Of a DNA stretch of 64,000 nucleotides, positions 1 through 9,833 are shown piece by piece; the first letter of the stretch is position 1; every line of letters begins with the position of its first letter. Made by a program: the position numbers and the translations under genes. Below the pieces are notes generated by a model. The model saw only the letters and a program-made list of their open reading frames with translations, was not told where the DNA came from and made no database searches. Location: positions 434,001-498,000 of the forward strand of contig CATOSU010000003.1 of NCBI GenBank assembly GCA_951812615.1. Direction: 5' to 3'. Source of the DNA: an uncultured Paracoccaceae bacterium. Its GTDB lineage: Bacteria; Pseudomonadota; Alphaproteobacteria; Rhodobacterales; Rhodobacteraceae.

Positions 1-823
1 GTGCCGACGCCCCTGCTGTCAGGCCCACGGCGGTCACACCGTCCAGCGCACGCCAGTCGATATCGTCCGCACGCTGCACCAGCTGGGCATAGGCACAGCC
101 CGCCTTGCGCCCCACTTCCACCAGCCGCCGGGAATTGGACGAATTCGGCGCTCCCACGACAAGCATCGCTTCGACGCGCGTGGCCATCGCCTTCACGGCT
201 TCCTGCCGGTTCGTGGTGGCATAGCAGATGTCTTCCTTGTGCGGGCCGACAATGTCCGGGAAACGGGCCTGCAACGCGGCCACGATGCTTGCGGTGTCGT
301 CCACGCTCAGCGTCGTTTGCGTCACATAGGCCAGCCGCGCAGGATCCCGCACCGCCAGCGTCGCAACATCCGCCGGCGTTTCCACCAGCAACACCTCGCC
401 GGCGGGCAACTGGCCCATGGTTCCGACGGTCTCGGGGTGGCCGTCATGCCCGATCATCACGATCTGCAGGCCGGCATCGGCATGGCGCTGGGCCTCGATA
501 TGCACCTTGCTCACCAACGGGCACGTCGCGTCGACAAACAGCATCTCGCGCCGCGTCGCCTCGGCCGGGACCGATTTCGGCACGCCGTGGGCGGAAAACA
601 CCACCGGGCGATCGTCGGGGCAATCTTCCAGCTCCTCGACAAACAGCGCCCCCTTGGCGCGCAGCTCGTCCACGACATAGCGGTTGTGGACGATCTCGTG
701 CCGCACATAGACAGGCGCGCCCCATTTCTGCAGCGCCATCTCGACGATCTTGATCGCCCGGTCGACGCCCGCACAGAATCCGCGCGGCGCGGCGAGATAA
801 AGCGTAAGGGACGGGCGCGACAT
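1..823 (-). CDS. ispH: 4-hydroxy-3-methylbut-2-enyl diphosphate reductase (IspH), 3' end cut by window
   Basis: IspH is the last enzyme of the MEP isoprenoid pathway, a cytoplasmic [4Fe-4S] enzyme that converts HMBPP to IPP and DMAPP. The frame starts at an ATG ending at 823 and stays open to base 1, giving 274 codons. The three cluster cysteines are visible in their family contexts: GFCAGVDRA near residue 17, [11 protein letters not shown] near residue 100, and [11 protein letters not shown] near residue 200. The motif GLTAGASA falls at the window edge. The family is about 315 residues, so roughly the last 40-45 are outside the window. It is followed on the same strand (upstream) by the NYN gene. 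The assignment is secure; only the C-terminus is unseen. Confidence 0.95.
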   Translation of the reverse strand, partial: MSRPSLTLYLAAPRGFCAGVDRAIKIVEMALQKWGAPVYVRHEIVHNRYVVDELRAKGALFVEELEDCPDDRPVVFSAHGVPKSVPAEATRREMLFVDATCPLVSKVHIEAQRHADAGLQIVMIGHDGHPETVGTMGQLPAGEVLLVETPADVATLAVRDPARLAYVTQTTLSVDDTASIVAALQARFPDIVGPHKEDICYATTNRQEAVKAMATRVEAMLVVGAPNSSNSRRLVEVGRKAGCAYAQLVQRADDIDWRALDGVTAVGLTAGASA

Positions 824-909
824 CAGCAGACCTTCACGGGCAGACACAGGTTCCGTCCACGATCTAGCGTTATGCGCCGCGGTTTACCACCGCGCCCGGT
901 CCGATCCGG

Positions 910-1479
910 CTATTTGTTGGCAAATGCGACTTTGCGTTCCTCGGGAATTTCGCGTGGCGGCCGCCCGATCACTTCCTTCAGCTCTTCCAGTTCGATGAAG
1001 TTGTCGGCCTGCCGGCGCAATTCGTCCGAAATCATCGGCGGCTGGCTGCGGATGGTCGAAACAACCGAAACCCGGACCCCCTGGCGCTGCAGGCTCGCGA
1101 TGAGCGGCCGGAAATCCCCATCTCCGGAAAACAGCACGATATGATCGACCCTTGGTGCCAGCTCCATTGCATCAACCGCCAACTCGATATCCATGTTCCC
1201 CTTGACCTTCCGGCGGCCCATGGAATCTGTGTATTCCTTGGCCGGTTTGGTCACCATGGTAAAGCCGTTGTAATGCAGCCAGTCGACCAGCGGCCGAATT
1301 GGTGAGTACTCGTCATTCTCCAGCAGAGCAGTATAGTAAAAAGCCCGCAGCAATTTGCCACGTCGCATGAACTCTTGTCGGAGAAGCTTGTAATCGATAT
1401 CGAATCCCAACGCCTTCGCGGCGGCATAAAGATTCGACCCATCGATGAACAGCGCGAGCCGTTCGTCTTTATAAAACAT
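910..1479 (-). CDS. NYN-domain (LabA/DUF88-like) protein, putative ribonuclease
   Basis: The 189-residue protein has the layout of the NYN/PIN-like family: an opening strand with FIDGSNLY, a central GNMDIELAVDAM segment and a third acidic patch FSGDGDFRPLI. These aspartates would form the metal site of a PIN-type nuclease fold. The ATG at 1479 was chosen because GGAAGGG lies about 6 nt upstream; an in-frame GTG at 1500 has no such site. Family members are cytoplasmic and several are thought to act on RNA, but the substrate here is unknown. It lies between ispH (same strand) and folK (divergent). Confidence 0.85.
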   Translation of the reverse strand: MFYKDERLALFIDGSNLYAAAKALGFDIDYKLLRQEFMRRGKLLRAFYYTALLENDEYSPIRPLVDWLHYNGFTMVTKPAKEYTDSMGRRKVKGNMDIELAVDAMELAPRVDHIVLFSGDGDFRPLIASLQRQGVRVSVVSTIRSQPPMISDELRRQADNFIELEELKEVIGRPPREIPEERKVAFANK

Positions 1480-1573
1480 AAAAAGCCCTTCCAATATCAC
1501 GCTTCGCCAAAGGTGTTCCGTGAGTGTGTGAGTGGTCGGCGAAACGGTTCAGTCAATTTAAGGCTATTCAATT

Positions 1574-2182
1574 GTGCCGCAAGACCGTTTTACTTCTGAA
1601 ATTCAGCCAAATCTGACCGAATTCCGGTCAACCGGCCTCATAGCGGCGGGCGGAAACTTGACCCTTACGAAAGGTACACCGGCCCAGACAATTGTGGAAG
1701 CAATAAATTTTTTGCACCGGGATGGGGTCGCGGTTACCGCTGTCAGCCGATTCTTCGATACACCGTGTTTTCCCGCCGAGGCCGGTCCGGATTACGTCAA
1801 TGCCGCGATTGCCGTGGCCACCAACTTGACGGCCCACGACCTGCTGACGGTTTTGCACGGGATCGAAAACCGGTTCGGGCGCCGGCGGGAACAGCGCTGG
1901 GGCATGCGGACGCTGGATCTGGACCTGATCGCGCTGGACGACACCGTGCTCCCGGATCCGGGCACGGTGCGGCGCTGGATCGAAATTCCCCCCGCGGACC
2001 AGATCCGGCACACGCCGCCCGACCTCATCCTGCCGCATCCGCGTCTGCAGGACCGCGCCTTCGTGCTGGTTCCGCTTATGGATATCGCACCGCAATGGCG
2101 GCACCCGGTTCTGGGAAAAACCATCGCCACGATGTATGCGGCCCTGCCGGAACACGAACGCGCCGCGGTCACCCCGGCGTGA
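1574..2182 (+). CDS. folK: 2-amino-4-hydroxy-6-hydroxymethyldihydropteridine diphosphokinase (HPPK)
   Basis: FolK transfers pyrophosphate from ATP to hydroxymethyl-dihydropterin in folate synthesis. Visible family features are the early AAGGNL strand near residue 25 (usually LGxNL), the FGRRREQRWGMRTLDLDLI core near residues 100-120, and the LPHPRLQDRAFVLVPL signature near residue 150. The open frame starts with GTG at 1574, giving 202 residues, a little longer than typical HPPK, so a start slightly further in is possible. It reads towards rpoZ and is divergent from the NYN gene. Confidence 0.92.
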   Translation: MPQDRFTSEIQPNLTEFRSTGLIAAGGNLTLTKGTPAQTIVEAINFLHRDGVAVTAVSRFFDTPCFPAEAGPDYVNAAIAVATNLTAHDLLTVLHGIENRFGRRREQRWGMRTLDLDLIALDDTVLPDPGTVRRWIEIPPADQIRHTPPDLILPHPRLQDRAFVLVPLMDIAPQWRHPVLGKTIATMYAALPEHERAAVTPA

Positions 2183-2262
2183 CGCGGCGATTCATCGCTT
2201 GTCAAGCTCCGTGATCATGATTAGATAGCGGGCTCTGGCCCAAACTTTCTGGAGATCTGCCA

Positions 2263-2616
2263 ATGGCCCGCGTGACGGTCGAAGATTGCGTTGACAAGGT
2301 TCCGAACCGGTTTGAACTGGTGATGCTCGCTGCACACCGTGCGCGCGAGATTTCGTCGGGCGCTCCGATCACCATCGACCGTGACAACGATAAGAACCCT
2401 GTCGTGTCGCTGCGCGAGATCGCCGATGAAACCCAAAGCGCCGATGATCTGCGCGAACGGCTGATCGAGTCGAACCAGACCCAGATCGAAGTGGACGAAC
2501 CGGAAGAGGATTCCATGGCTTTGCTGATGGGGGCCGAGGCCGACAAGCCCGCCGAAGACGACATGAGCGAAGAAAAACTCCTGCGCGCGCTGATGGAGGC
2601 GCAGGGCCAGGGCTGA
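2263..2616 (+). CDS. rpoZ: RNA polymerase omega subunit
   Basis: Omega helps fold and latch the beta-prime subunit of RNA polymerase. The 117-residue protein begins [20 protein letters not shown], the typical alphaproteobacterial omega start, and continues with [16 protein letters not shown] and the [12 protein letters not shown] segment. The C-terminal tail is strongly acidic. A ribosome binding site, CTGGAGA, precedes the ATG. It sits 16 nt upstream of the (p)ppGpp synthetase/hydrolase gene, a very common pairing. Confidence 0.97.
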   Translation: MARVTVEDCVDKVPNRFELVMLAAHRAREISSGAPITIDRDNDKNPVVSLREIADETQSADDLRERLIESNQTQIEVDEPEEDSMALLMGAEADKPAEDDMSEEKLLRALMEAQGQG

Positions 2617-2632
2617 TGCGAGTGCGGACCAA

Positions 2633-4765
2633 ATGATTGCTGCCGACGATCTGATTGCGCTGGTCCGCAACTACAATCCGAAATCCAACGTCGAACGCAT
2701 TGCCGACGCCTATGCGTTCGGCAGGGAAATGCACGAAGGCCAGTACCGGCATTCGGGCGAGCCGTATTTTTCGCACCCCGTCGAAGTCGCCGCGATCCTG
2801 ACCGAACAGCGTCTGGACGACGCCACGATCATCACCGCGCTGCTGCACGATACGATCGAGGACACCAAGGCGTCCTACGGCGAAGTCGCGAACCGGTTCG
2901 GGGACGAGGTTGCGATGCTGGTCGACGGGGTCACCAAGCTGACCAACTTGCAGCTCAGCAGCCGCGAAACCAAGCAGGCCGAAAACTTCCGCAAGCTGTT
3001 CATGGCCATGTCCAAGGATCTGCGCGTGATCCTCGTCAAGCTCGCCGACCGGCTCCACAACATGCGCACCATCCGGGCGATGAAGACCGAAAAGCAGATC
3101 CAGAAATCGCGGGAAACCATGGATATCTTTGCCCCCCTCGCCGGGCGCATGGGGATGCAGTGGATGCGCGAGGAACTCGAGGATCTCGCCTTCCACGTTC
3201 TCAACCCCGAGGGCCGCGCCTCGATCATGCGCCGGTTCATCGTGCTGCAGCGCGAATCCGGCGACGTGATCCACCGCATCACCGGCGATATGCGGCATGA
3301 ACTGGAAAAGGCCCGGATCGAGGCCGAGGTGTTCGGTCGCGCCAAGAAGCCCTATTCCATCTGGCGCAAGATGCAGCAGAAGGATCAGGGCTTTTCCCGC
3401 CTGTCCGACATCTACGGCTTTCGAATCATCTGCCACAGCGAAGAAGACTGTTATCGCACGCTGGGCGCCATCCATCAGCGGTGGCGCGCGGTGCCGGGGC
3501 GGTTCAAGGACTACATAAGCCAGCCCAAGACCAACGGCTACCGGTCGATCCACACCACTGTTTCGGGTCGGGATGGCAAGCGGGTCGAGGTGCAGATCCG
3601 TACCCAGGCCATGCACGACGTTGCCGAAACCGGCGTCGCCGCGCACTGGTCCTACCGGGACGGTGTCCGGGTCGAAAACCCGTTTGCGGTCGACCCGGCG
3701 AAATGGATCGCCAACCTGACCGAACAATTCGACGCCGAAGAAGACCATGACGAATTCATGGAAGCCGTGAAGCTGGAAATGTATTCCGATCAGGTCTTCT
3801 GCTTCACGCCCAAGGGCGACGTGGTCAAGCTGCCCCGCGGCGCCACCCCGCTGGACTTCGCCTATGCCATTCACACCCGGATCGGTGGCGCCTGTGTCGG
3901 CGCCAAGGTCGACGGGATCCGGGTCCCGCTCTGGACCCGGCTGAAGAACGGCCAGTCGGTCGATGTGATCACCGCCGAGGGCCAGACACCGCAGGTCACG
4001 TGGCTGGAGATCGCCGTCACCGGCAAGGCCCGCACCGCCATCCGCCGCGCCCTGCGCGAGGTCGACCGCGAACGGTTCATCAAGCTCGGGCAGGAACTGG
4101 CCCGGTCCGCATTCGAACATGTCGGGCGCAAGGCCACCGACAAGGCGCTTGATACCGCGGCCAAACACCTGCGGCTCAATGATCGCGACACGCTGCTCGC
4201 CCGGCTCGGCAGCGCCGAGCTGACGGCGCATGACGTGGTACAGGCGGTCTATCCCGATCTGGCCCCGGATGACGGCGACAAGATCCCGATCGGACGCGCC
4301 GTGATCGGCCTGTCGCCGGGGCAGTCTTTTGAACGCGCGCCTTGTTGCCAGCCGCTGCCGGGCGAACGCATCGTCGGCATCACCCAGCGCGGCAAGGGCG
4401 TGATCGTCCACGCCATCGACTGCGACGAGTTGGGCCATTTCGAAGATCAGCCCGACCGCTGGGTCGATCTGCACTGGCACTCGGGCACACATCCGGCCGT
4501 CTACAGCGCGACCATCGACCTGACGATCGGCAACGACGCCGGCGTGCTGGGCCGCATCTGTACGCTGTTCGGAGAAAAGAAGGCAAACATCGCCGATCTC
4601 GAATTTCTGGACCGAAAACCGGACTTCTACCGGCTGTTGATCACCGCCGAATTGCGCGATGTCGAACAGCTGCACTCGCTTGTCCTCATGCTCGAAGCCG
4701 AGGCCGACGTGGCCGCAGTGGAACGGCACAGGGGCAAACACCATATGCGCCTGGCGGCGCAGTAG
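2633..4765 (+). CDS. rsh: bifunctional (p)ppGpp synthetase/hydrolase (RelA/SpoT homologue)
   Basis: This long RSH enzyme (710 residues) makes and degrades the stringent-response alarmone. In order there are an N-terminal HD hydrolase domain with the ALLHDTIED motif at residues 69-77, a nucleotidyltransferase synthetase domain (DIYGFRII through KTNGYRSIHT, about 255-310), a TGS domain beginning near VFCFTPKGDVVKL (about 387), and a C-terminal ACT domain (about 640-705). Both catalytic halves look intact, as expected for the single Rsh of most alphaproteobacteria. It follows rpoZ and precedes a DUF2062 gene, probably in one transcript. A 900-codon frame on the opposite strand here is only a high-GC shadow. 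Confidence 0.96.
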   Translation: MIAADDLIALVRNYNPKSNVERIADAYAFGREMHEGQYRHSGEPYFSHPVEVAAILTEQRLDDATIITALLHDTIEDTKASYGEVANRFGDEVAMLVDGVTKLTNLQLSSRETKQAENFRKLFMAMSKDLRVILVKLADRLHNMRTIRAMKTEKQIQKSRETMDIFAPLAGRMGMQWMREELEDLAFHVLNPEGRASIMRRFIVLQRESGDVIHRITGDMRHELEKARIEAEVFGRAKKPYSIWRKMQQKDQGFSRLSDIYGFRIICHSEEDCYRTLGAIHQRWRAVPGRFKDYISQPKTNGYRSIHTTVSGRDGKRVEVQIRTQAMHDVAETGVAAHWSYRDGVRVENPFAVDPAKWIANLTEQFDAEEDHDEFMEAVKLEMYSDQVFCFTPKGDVVKLPRGATPLDFAYAIHTRIGGACVGAKVDGIRVPLWTRLKNGQSVDVITAEGQTPQVTWLEIAVTGKARTAIRRALREVDRERFIKLGQELARSAFEHVGRKATDKALDTAAKHLRLNDRDTLLARLGSAELTAHDVVQAVYPDLAPDDGDKIPIGRAVIGLSPGQSFERAPCCQPLPGERIVGITQRGKGVIVHAIDCDELGHFEDQPDRWVDLHWHSGTHPAVYSATIDLTIGNDAGVLGRICTLFGEKKANIADLEFLDRKPDFYRLLITAELRDVEQLHSLVLMLEAEADVAAVERHRGKHHMRLAAQ

Positions 4766-4790
4766 CCGCGCGGGGGCAAAGGGGCAGATC

Positions 4791-5480
4791 GTGGTATTCA
4801 AACGCCGTGACCGCCGATCATTCCTGCGCACCGGGTGGGAACTGGTTTTCCCGCCGGGCGGCTGGGCGCGCGCGTTCCAATATGTCAAACACCGGGTCCG
4901 GCGCCTGCCCGATACGCCGGAACGCATCGCCCGCGGCATCTGGGCCGGCGTGTTCACCTGTTTCTCACCGCTTTTCGGCCTGCACTTCCTGTTCGCTGCC
5001 GTCGTCGCGCGCATCATGAACGGCAATATCTTCGCCTCGCTGATGGCCACGTTTTTCGGCAACCCGCTCACCTATTTTCCGATCGGCCTGGTCTCGCTCA
5101 AGACCGGCCATTTCCTGATGGGCACCGAACTGACCGCCTCGGTCGAACGGTCCTTCGGGGGCAAGTTCGTCGACGCCTGGCGCGACCTGAAGCACAATTT
5201 CCTGGCCCTGTTCACCGACCGCCATCCGGACTGGCACGGGCTGGAAGTTTTCTTCGACGAAATTTTCCTGCCATATCTGGTCGGCGGGCTGATCCCGGGT
5301 GCGATTTCGGCCACGGTTTGCTACATGGTCAGCGTGCCGCTGATCCGGGCCTATCAGAACGGCCGCCGGCGCAAGATCCGGGCTAAATTCGAGGCGATCA
5401 AGAAAAAGGCCGCCGAAGACATGGAGAGGGAAGCAGAACATGACAGACGAACAGCGGCTGCGCCTCGGCGTCAACATTGA
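4791..5480 (+). CDS. DUF2062 membrane protein
   Basis: The protein has 229 residues and begins at GTG 4791, with AGGGGC just upstream. It shows the DUF2062 pattern: a charged N-terminus with [24 protein letters not shown] (about 42-65), then hydrophobic stretches with the [10 protein letters not shown] motif, a charged loop, and a further pair of membrane segments around [22 protein letters not shown]. The C-terminus is lysine-rich. The family is of unknown function, membrane-bound, and often lies between rsh and pdxJ in Rhodobacterales. Its end overlaps pdxJ by 41 nt, suggesting translational coupling. Confidence 0.88.
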   Translation: MVFKRRDRRSFLRTGWELVFPPGGWARAFQYVKHRVRRLPDTPERIARGIWAGVFTCFSPLFGLHFLFAAVVARIMNGNIFASLMATFFGNPLTYFPIGLVSLKTGHFLMGTELTASVERSFGGKFVDAWRDLKHNFLALFTDRHPDWHGLEVFFDEIFLPYLVGGLIPGAISATVCYMVSVPLIRAYQNGRRRKIRAKFEAIKKKAAEDMEREAEHDRRTAAAPRRQH

Positions 5481-6189
5481 TCACGTCGCCACCGTGCGCA
5501 ACGCGCGCGGCGGCGACTATCCCGACCCGCTGCGTGCCGCCAAGATCGCCGAAAAGGCCGGCGCAGACGGCATCACCGCACATCTGCGCGAAGACCGCCG
5601 GCATATATCGGACGCTGACATTGCCGGGCTGATGGAGGTTCTCGACGTGCCGCTGAATTTCGAAATGGCGGCCACCGAGGAAATGCAGCAGATCGCCTTG
5701 CGCCACCGTCCCCACGCGGTCTGCCTCGTGCCCGAAAAGCGCGAGGAACGCACCACCGAGGGCGGACTGGAAGTGGCGCGCGAAGAAAACCGGCTGGCGC
5801 ATTTCATCGCGCCCCTGCGCGACGTGGGATGCCGGGTGTCGATCTTCATCGCCGCCGACCGCAAACAGATCGAGGCGGCAAACCGCATTGGCGCCGAGGT
5901 GATCGAACTGCACACCGGCGCCTATTGCGATGCCCATGCCGAAGGCCGGTATGACGAACGCGACCGCGAATTGCAGGCGCTGCGCGACATGTCCGCCTTT
6001 GCTCATTCGCTGGGGCTGGAGGTGCATGCCGGCCACGGGCTGAATTACGAAACCGTGCAACCGGTCGCCGCCTTCCCGGAGGTGCGCGAACTCAATATCG
6101 GCCATTTCATCATCGGCGAGGCCATCTTCCGCGGGCTGGAACCCGCCATCCTTGAAATGCGCCGCCTGATGGACGAGGTCCGGTCGTGA
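5440..6189 (+). CDS. pdxJ: pyridoxine 5'-phosphate synthase
   Basis: PdxJ closes the pyridine ring of vitamin B6 from 3-amino-1-hydroxyacetone phosphate and deoxyxylulose phosphate. The 249-residue protein carries the family's [16 protein letters not shown] opening, the [14 protein letters not shown] phosphate-loop region, the NFEMA strand, [12 protein letters not shown], and the C-terminal [14 protein letters not shown] segment. The length is normal. It overlaps the DUF2062 gene upstream by 41 nt and touches the LysE-type gene downstream (TGATG), so the genes probably form one operon. Confidence 0.97.
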   Translation: MTDEQRLRLGVNIDHVATVRNARGGDYPDPLRAAKIAEKAGADGITAHLREDRRHISDADIAGLMEVLDVPLNFEMAATEEMQQIALRHRPHAVCLVPEKREERTTEGGLEVAREENRLAHFIAPLRDVGCRVSIFIAADRKQIEAANRIGAEVIELHTGAYCDAHAEGRYDERDRELQALRDMSAFAHSLGLEVHAGHGLNYETVQPVAAFPEVRELNIGHFIIGEAIFRGLEPAILEMRRLMDEVRS

Positions 6190-6806
6190 TGGATGTGACC
6201 GCCCTGATCTCCACCGCGCTGGCGTTTTTCATCGTCGCCGTTTCGCCGGGACCGGCCAACATTTCCAATGCCGCCATAGCCATGAGCCGGGGACGCCGGA
6301 TCAGCCTGACCTACGGGCTTGGCCTGTCGTCGGGTCTGGTGTTCTGGGGTCTGGTGGCGGCCAGCGGGGTGGGTGTTGTGCTGCAGAGCTCGCTCTACCT
6401 GCTGATGGCGCTCAAGCTGCTGGGCGGAGCCTATCTGCTGTGGCTGGCCCTGCAATCTGCCAGATCGGCAATCCGGCCCGGCGGGCGGGCCGATGTCGCG
6501 GCGACGCAGGGCCGCTGGTTCCTGCGCGGGCTGATCCTGAACATGTCGAACCCCAAATCGGTGCTGGCCTGGATGGCGGCGCTGTCCGTCGGGCTGGGGC
6601 CCGAGGACGGCTGGGTGGCCGTTGCCGCCGCGACGCTGGTCTGCGTGGTGATGGGCTTTGTCAACAACCTGCTCTACTCGCTGCTGTTTTCGGTCAACGG
6701 GGTCATGGTGACCTATCGCCGGGTGCGCCGGCAGATCGACGGTATCGTGGCCGGGCTGTTTGCGCTGGCCGGGGTCGGGCTGATCCGATCGGCATTTGCG
6801 CGATGA
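6189..6806 (+). CDS. LysE/RhtB family amino-acid exporter
   Basis: This inner-membrane protein of 205 residues shows the LysE/RhtB signature AVSPGPANISNAAIAMSRG near residues 18-36, several hydrophobic helices, and the conserved LNMSNPKSVLAW motif around residue 120. Members export amino acids or related small metabolites by proton exchange; the substrate cannot be read from the sequence. The start could be ATG 6189 or GTG 6186; ATG directly overlaps the pdxJ stop. The next gene is a paralogue in the same family that overlaps it by 4 nt. Confidence 0.88.
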   Translation: MDVTALISTALAFFIVAVSPGPANISNAAIAMSRGRRISLTYGLGLSSGLVFWGLVAASGVGVVLQSSLYLLMALKLLGGAYLLWLALQSARSAIRPGGRADVAATQGRWFLRGLILNMSNPKSVLAWMAALSVGLGPEDGWVAVAAATLVCVVMGFVNNLLYSLLFSVNGVMVTYRRVRRQIDGIVAGLFALAGVGLIRSAFAR

Positions 6807-7429
6807 CGGGGCCGGACCTGCTTTTGCCGCTGGGGGTGATCGTCGCCGGCTGGGTGCTGGCCGGGGGCAGCCCGGGACCGGCCACGCTGGCCATTTCCGG
6901 CACCGCCATGGGACAGGGGCGCCGGGCCGGACTGCTGGTGGCCGCCGGCGTCGTGGCCGGGTCGGCCAGCTGGGGCATCGCAGCGGCGCTGGGCTTTTCG
7001 GCGATCATGATGGCAAATGTCTGGCTGTTCGAACTGGTGCGGTATGCCGGTGCGGCCTACCTTCTCTACCTCGCCCTGAAATCCCTGCGTTCGGCATGGC
7101 GCGGCGGCGCGAGACCGGCCAGACCGGCGGGCGGGAGCGGAGGAAGGGGGCTGTTCGTCAAGGGGTTGCTGCTGCACCTGACCAACCCCAAGGCAATCCT
7201 GAGCTGGGGTTCGGTCTATGCCATCGCACTTGCACCCGGCGCGCCGTTATCCGCGGTCTGGGCGTTGTTCAGTGTGCTGATCTGCGCCTCGGTCTGCATC
7301 TTTTTCGGCTACGCCCTGCTGTTTTCCGTCCCGCCGGTCGCCGCGGCCTATGCCCGGTCCCGCCGCTGGTTCGAGCTTGCCTTCGGCGCGCTGTTCGGCG
7401 GTGCCAGCCTGAAAATTCTGACCACATGA
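6803..7429 (+). CDS. LysE/RhtB family amino-acid exporter, second copy
   Basis: This is the second LysE-type transporter in tandem, 208 residues, starting at ATG 6803 in an ATGA overlap with the previous stop. It has the family motif GGSPGPATLAISGTAMGQG near residues 20-38 and LLLHLTNPKAILSWG near residue 125, in six-helix hydrophobic context. Sequence similarity to the upstream copy is only family-level, so this is an old duplication or two independent family members rather than a recent copy. The substrate is unknown. Confidence 0.88.
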   Translation: MTGPDLLLPLGVIVAGWVLAGGSPGPATLAISGTAMGQGRRAGLLVAAGVVAGSASWGIAAALGFSAIMMANVWLFELVRYAGAAYLLYLALKSLRSAWRGGARPARPAGGSGGRGLFVKGLLLHLTNPKAILSWGSVYAIALAPGAPLSAVWALFSVLICASVCIFFGYALLFSVPPVAAAYARSRRWFELAFGALFGGASLKILTT

Positions 7430-7460
7430 TAAACCGACACACCCCCATCCGCCGCAGCCC

Positions 7461-7506
7461 CGTTTTCTTTCAAAGAAAACGGCCCGGAAACTTTGAAAGT
7501 TTCCGG
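7461..7506. repeat. two adjacent perfect palindromes, REP-like element or terminator pair
   Basis: Two perfect inverted repeats sit 2 nt apart between the second LysE gene and acpS. The first (7461-7481) has 10-nt arms CGTTTTCTTT/AAAGAAAACG around one base; the second (7484-7506) has 11-nt arms CCGGAAACTTT/AAAGTTTCCGG around one base. Both share a CTTT-N-AAAG centre. They may end the pdxJ-lysE transcript or be a mobile REP-type repeat. Confidence 0.7.
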
Positions 7507-7529
7507 CACCCCCTTATCGGACGGGCAGC

Positions 7530-7949
7530 ATGATCCTCGGCATCGGCACCGACCTGTGCAACATCGAGCGGATCGAACGCACGCTGGACCGTTTCGGCGA
7601 CCGTTTCCGCAACCGGGTCTTCACCGAAACCGAACAGCGCAAGGCCGAGCGCCGCGCCGATACGCCGGGCACCTATGCCAAGCGCTGGGCTGCGAAAGAG
7701 GCCTGTTCCAAGGCGCTGGGCACCGGCCTGCGCATGGGCATCGCGTGGAAGGATATGGCGGTGACGAACCTGCGCACCGGCCAGCCGGTCATGCATGTCA
7801 CCGGCTGGGCCGCCGAGCGCCTGAAAGAGATGACGCCGCCGGGACACACCGCAACCATCCACGTCACCCTGACCGATGATCACCCCTGGGCGCAGGCCTT
7901 TGTCGTGATCGAGGCGCTGCCGGCCGCCGATGCGGACGGCGCGGGTTGA
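7530..7949 (+). CDS. acpS: holo-[acyl-carrier-protein] synthase
   Basis: AcpS moves the 4'-phosphopantetheine arm from CoA to a serine of apo-ACP in fatty acid synthesis. The 139-residue protein begins with [15 protein letters not shown], containing the metal-binding Asp of the GTDL motif, and has [16 protein letters not shown] with the second metal ligand glutamate. The length fits the family. It is followed after 59 nt by lepB, the usual alphaproteobacterial neighbour. Confidence 0.96.
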   Translation: MILGIGTDLCNIERIERTLDRFGDRFRNRVFTETEQRKAERRADTPGTYAKRWAAKEACSKALGTGLRMGIAWKDMAVTNLRTGQPVMHVTGWAAERLKEMTPPGHTATIHVTLTDDHPWAQAFVVIEALPAADADGAG

Positions 7950-8008
7950 CACCCCGCAGCCCCGCCCTCATGTAGCGCCGGCAGGCACCCATCGGACAGG
8001 AGAGGCAG

Positions 8009-8833
8009 ATGTCCACCAAAACAGGCGCAGGCAACGCCATCATCGAGACGGTCAAGACCATCGTTTACGCGATGCTGATCGCCGGTGTGTTCCGCACGCT
8101 GTTTCTCCAGCCGTTCTGGATCCCATCCGGGTCGATGAAGGAAACCCTGCTGATCGGCGATTTCCTCTTCGTGAACAAAATGGCCTACGGTTATTCCTAT
8201 GCCTCCTGTCCCAGTCTCGGTTTCATCGGGGTCGATGCTGAGGACATGTGCGGGTTTCTCAAGGGCAACAACGAACGCATCTGGGGCGCCGAGCCCGAAC
8301 GCGGCGATGTCGTCGTCTTCCGCCACCCGGTCACCGGGCGCGATTTCATCAAGCGCCTGATCGGCCTGCCGGGCGACCGGGTACAGGTCAAAAGCGCCGT
8401 GCTGCATATCAACGGCACCCCGGTTGACGTACAGGATGACGGCCAGAACGAGGAAATCATGGGCCCGCAGGGACCGACCCGCGTGACCCCGCGCTGTGAA
8501 AACGCGCCGGTCGGTCAGGGCGGCACCTGTATCAAGTCACGACAGACCGAGACCCTGCCCAACGGCCCGTCCTACAAGATCCTGAACATCAGCGAACAGC
8601 GCACCGACAATACCGGCATCTATGTCGTGCCCGAAGGCCATTACTTCTTCATGGGCGACAACCGCGACAATTCCACTGACAGCCGTATTCCCAACACCGC
8701 CGGCGGTGTCGGCTTCGTGCCTTACGAAAACCTTGTCGGCCGCGCCGACCGCATCATGTTCTCGGCTGCCGGCCGGTCGATGCTGTTTTTCTGGGACTGG
8801 CGCGGCGGGCGCTTCTTCAAGAGGATCGAGTGA
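8009..8833 (+). CDS. lepB: signal peptidase I
   Basis: LepB removes signal peptides from exported proteins at the periplasmic face of the inner membrane. The 274-residue protein has one N-terminal membrane segment (about 14-34), the nucleophile Ser42 in PSGSM, the general-base Lys115 in [13 protein letters not shown], and the downstream [11 protein letters not shown] box. AGGAGAGGC precedes the ATG. It is followed by rnc, which starts inside its last codons, so translation is probably coupled. Confidence 0.97.
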   Translation: MSTKTGAGNAIIETVKTIVYAMLIAGVFRTLFLQPFWIPSGSMKETLLIGDFLFVNKMAYGYSYASCPSLGFIGVDAEDMCGFLKGNNERIWGAEPERGDVVVFRHPVTGRDFIKRLIGLPGDRVQVKSAVLHINGTPVDVQDDGQNEEIMGPQGPTRVTPRCENAPVGQGGTCIKSRQTETLPNGPSYKILNISEQRTDNTGIYVVPEGHYFFMGDNRDNSTDSRIPNTAGGVGFVPYENLVGRADRIMFSAAGRSMLFFWDWRGGRFFKRIE

Positions 8834-9510
8834 CACAGTCGCGTGAGTTGCAGGATTTTCAGGACCGGATCGGGCATCGGTTTGGGGACCCCGACCGCCT
8901 GCGCCGCGCGCTGACCCATACCTCGCTGGCCAGCGCAACCCGGCCCAGCAACCAGAGGCTGGAATTTCTCGGCGACCGGGTACTCAACCTCGTGATCGCC
9001 GAGGCGCTGCTGAAGCACGATAGATCCGCCGACGAAGGCACGCTGGCGCCGCGCTACAACGTGCTGGTGCGAAAGGAAACCTGCGCCGATGTCGCCCGCG
9101 ACGTGGACCTTGGCGCGGTGCTGCGGCTGGGCCGGGGCGAGATGACGACCGGCGGGCGGCGCAAGAACGCGATCCTTGGCGACGCGATGGAGGCGGTGAT
9201 CGCTGCCGTCTACCTCGATGCCGGTATCGAAGCCGCGCGCACGATGATCCTGCGGCTCTGGGGGGATCGACTGACCCGGGCCGAGGCACAGGCCCGCGAC
9301 GCCAAGACCGCGCTGCAGGAATGGGCACAGGCCCGGCGCATGGGTCCGCCCCGTTACGAGGAAGTGTCCCGCAGCGGCCCCGATCACGCGCCCACCTTTC
9401 GAATCCGCGCGCAATTGGACGACGGCCGCACCGCCGAGGCCGAGGCCAGCTCCAAACGACAGGCCGAGCAGGCGGCGGCGAAATCGCTGCTGGAGGCGCT
9501 TGATGCGTGA
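8830..9510 (+). CDS. rnc: ribonuclease III
   Basis: RNase III cuts double-stranded RNA, including rRNA precursors. The 226-residue protein starts at GTG 8830, overlapping the lepB stop by 4 nt. It carries the catalytic signature [18 protein letters not shown] (usually NERLEFLGDA) near residues 37-54, the second acidic site in [18 protein letters not shown] near 113-130, and a C-terminal double-stranded-RNA-binding domain ending in [18 protein letters not shown]. The glutamine in NQR replaces the more usual glutamate but is outside the main catalytic aspartate/glutamate pair. Confidence 0.95.
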   Translation: MTQSRELQDFQDRIGHRFGDPDRLRRALTHTSLASATRPSNQRLEFLGDRVLNLVIAEALLKHDRSADEGTLAPRYNVLVRKETCADVARDVDLGAVLRLGRGEMTTGGRRKNAILGDAMEAVIAAVYLDAGIEAARTMILRLWGDRLTRAEAQARDAKTALQEWAQARRMGPPRYEEVSRSGPDHAPTFRIRAQLDDGRTAEAEASSKRQAEQAAAKSLLEALDA

Positions 9511-9833
9511 GTGGTGGCAAGCGGGCCTGATCCGGACCTTTGCAGTTAAGCCGCGCATCGACGGGCCGTGGTGTGGCGAACAAGCGATCTAAACTGCCAG
9601 TTTATCCCGCAAACTGTGTAGCAGCTCGAAAGGTTGCGATGACCTCACCAATTCGCCGGAGCGCCACTGTTTTGCGCCACGAGCGAAGCCTCGGATGTCC
9701 AAAAAGGCCAGAACGACATCCCTCTGTCCGAAGTCACCCTGCGCGGTTCCCACCCAGTTTGAAACCAACCAGCTTGGCCTGCGCCGCATTTCCATGTATC
9801 AGCCGGTCTTCTCAACCTGACCCGAGGCCCTCA
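9511..9833. other. 323-bp stretch between rnc and era, no gene recognised
   Basis: The Era frame stays open upstream to 9540, but the residues encoded there do not resemble Era and no good ribosome site supports an early start. A 68-codon frame on the minus strand (9589-9795) has no family I recognise. rnc and era are often closely packed in relatives, so this may be a remnant insertion. No hairpin or promoter stands out. Confidence 0.5.

Noticed and set aside
2369-5071. 900-codon open frame on the minus strand across rpoZ-rsh
   Set aside because: Low-complexity high-GC shadow of the RSH gene; no family features and no ribosome site.
9540-9833. N-terminal extension of Era
   Set aside because: The first 98 residues would not match Era, and ATG 9834 gives the normal family length with a good ribosome site.
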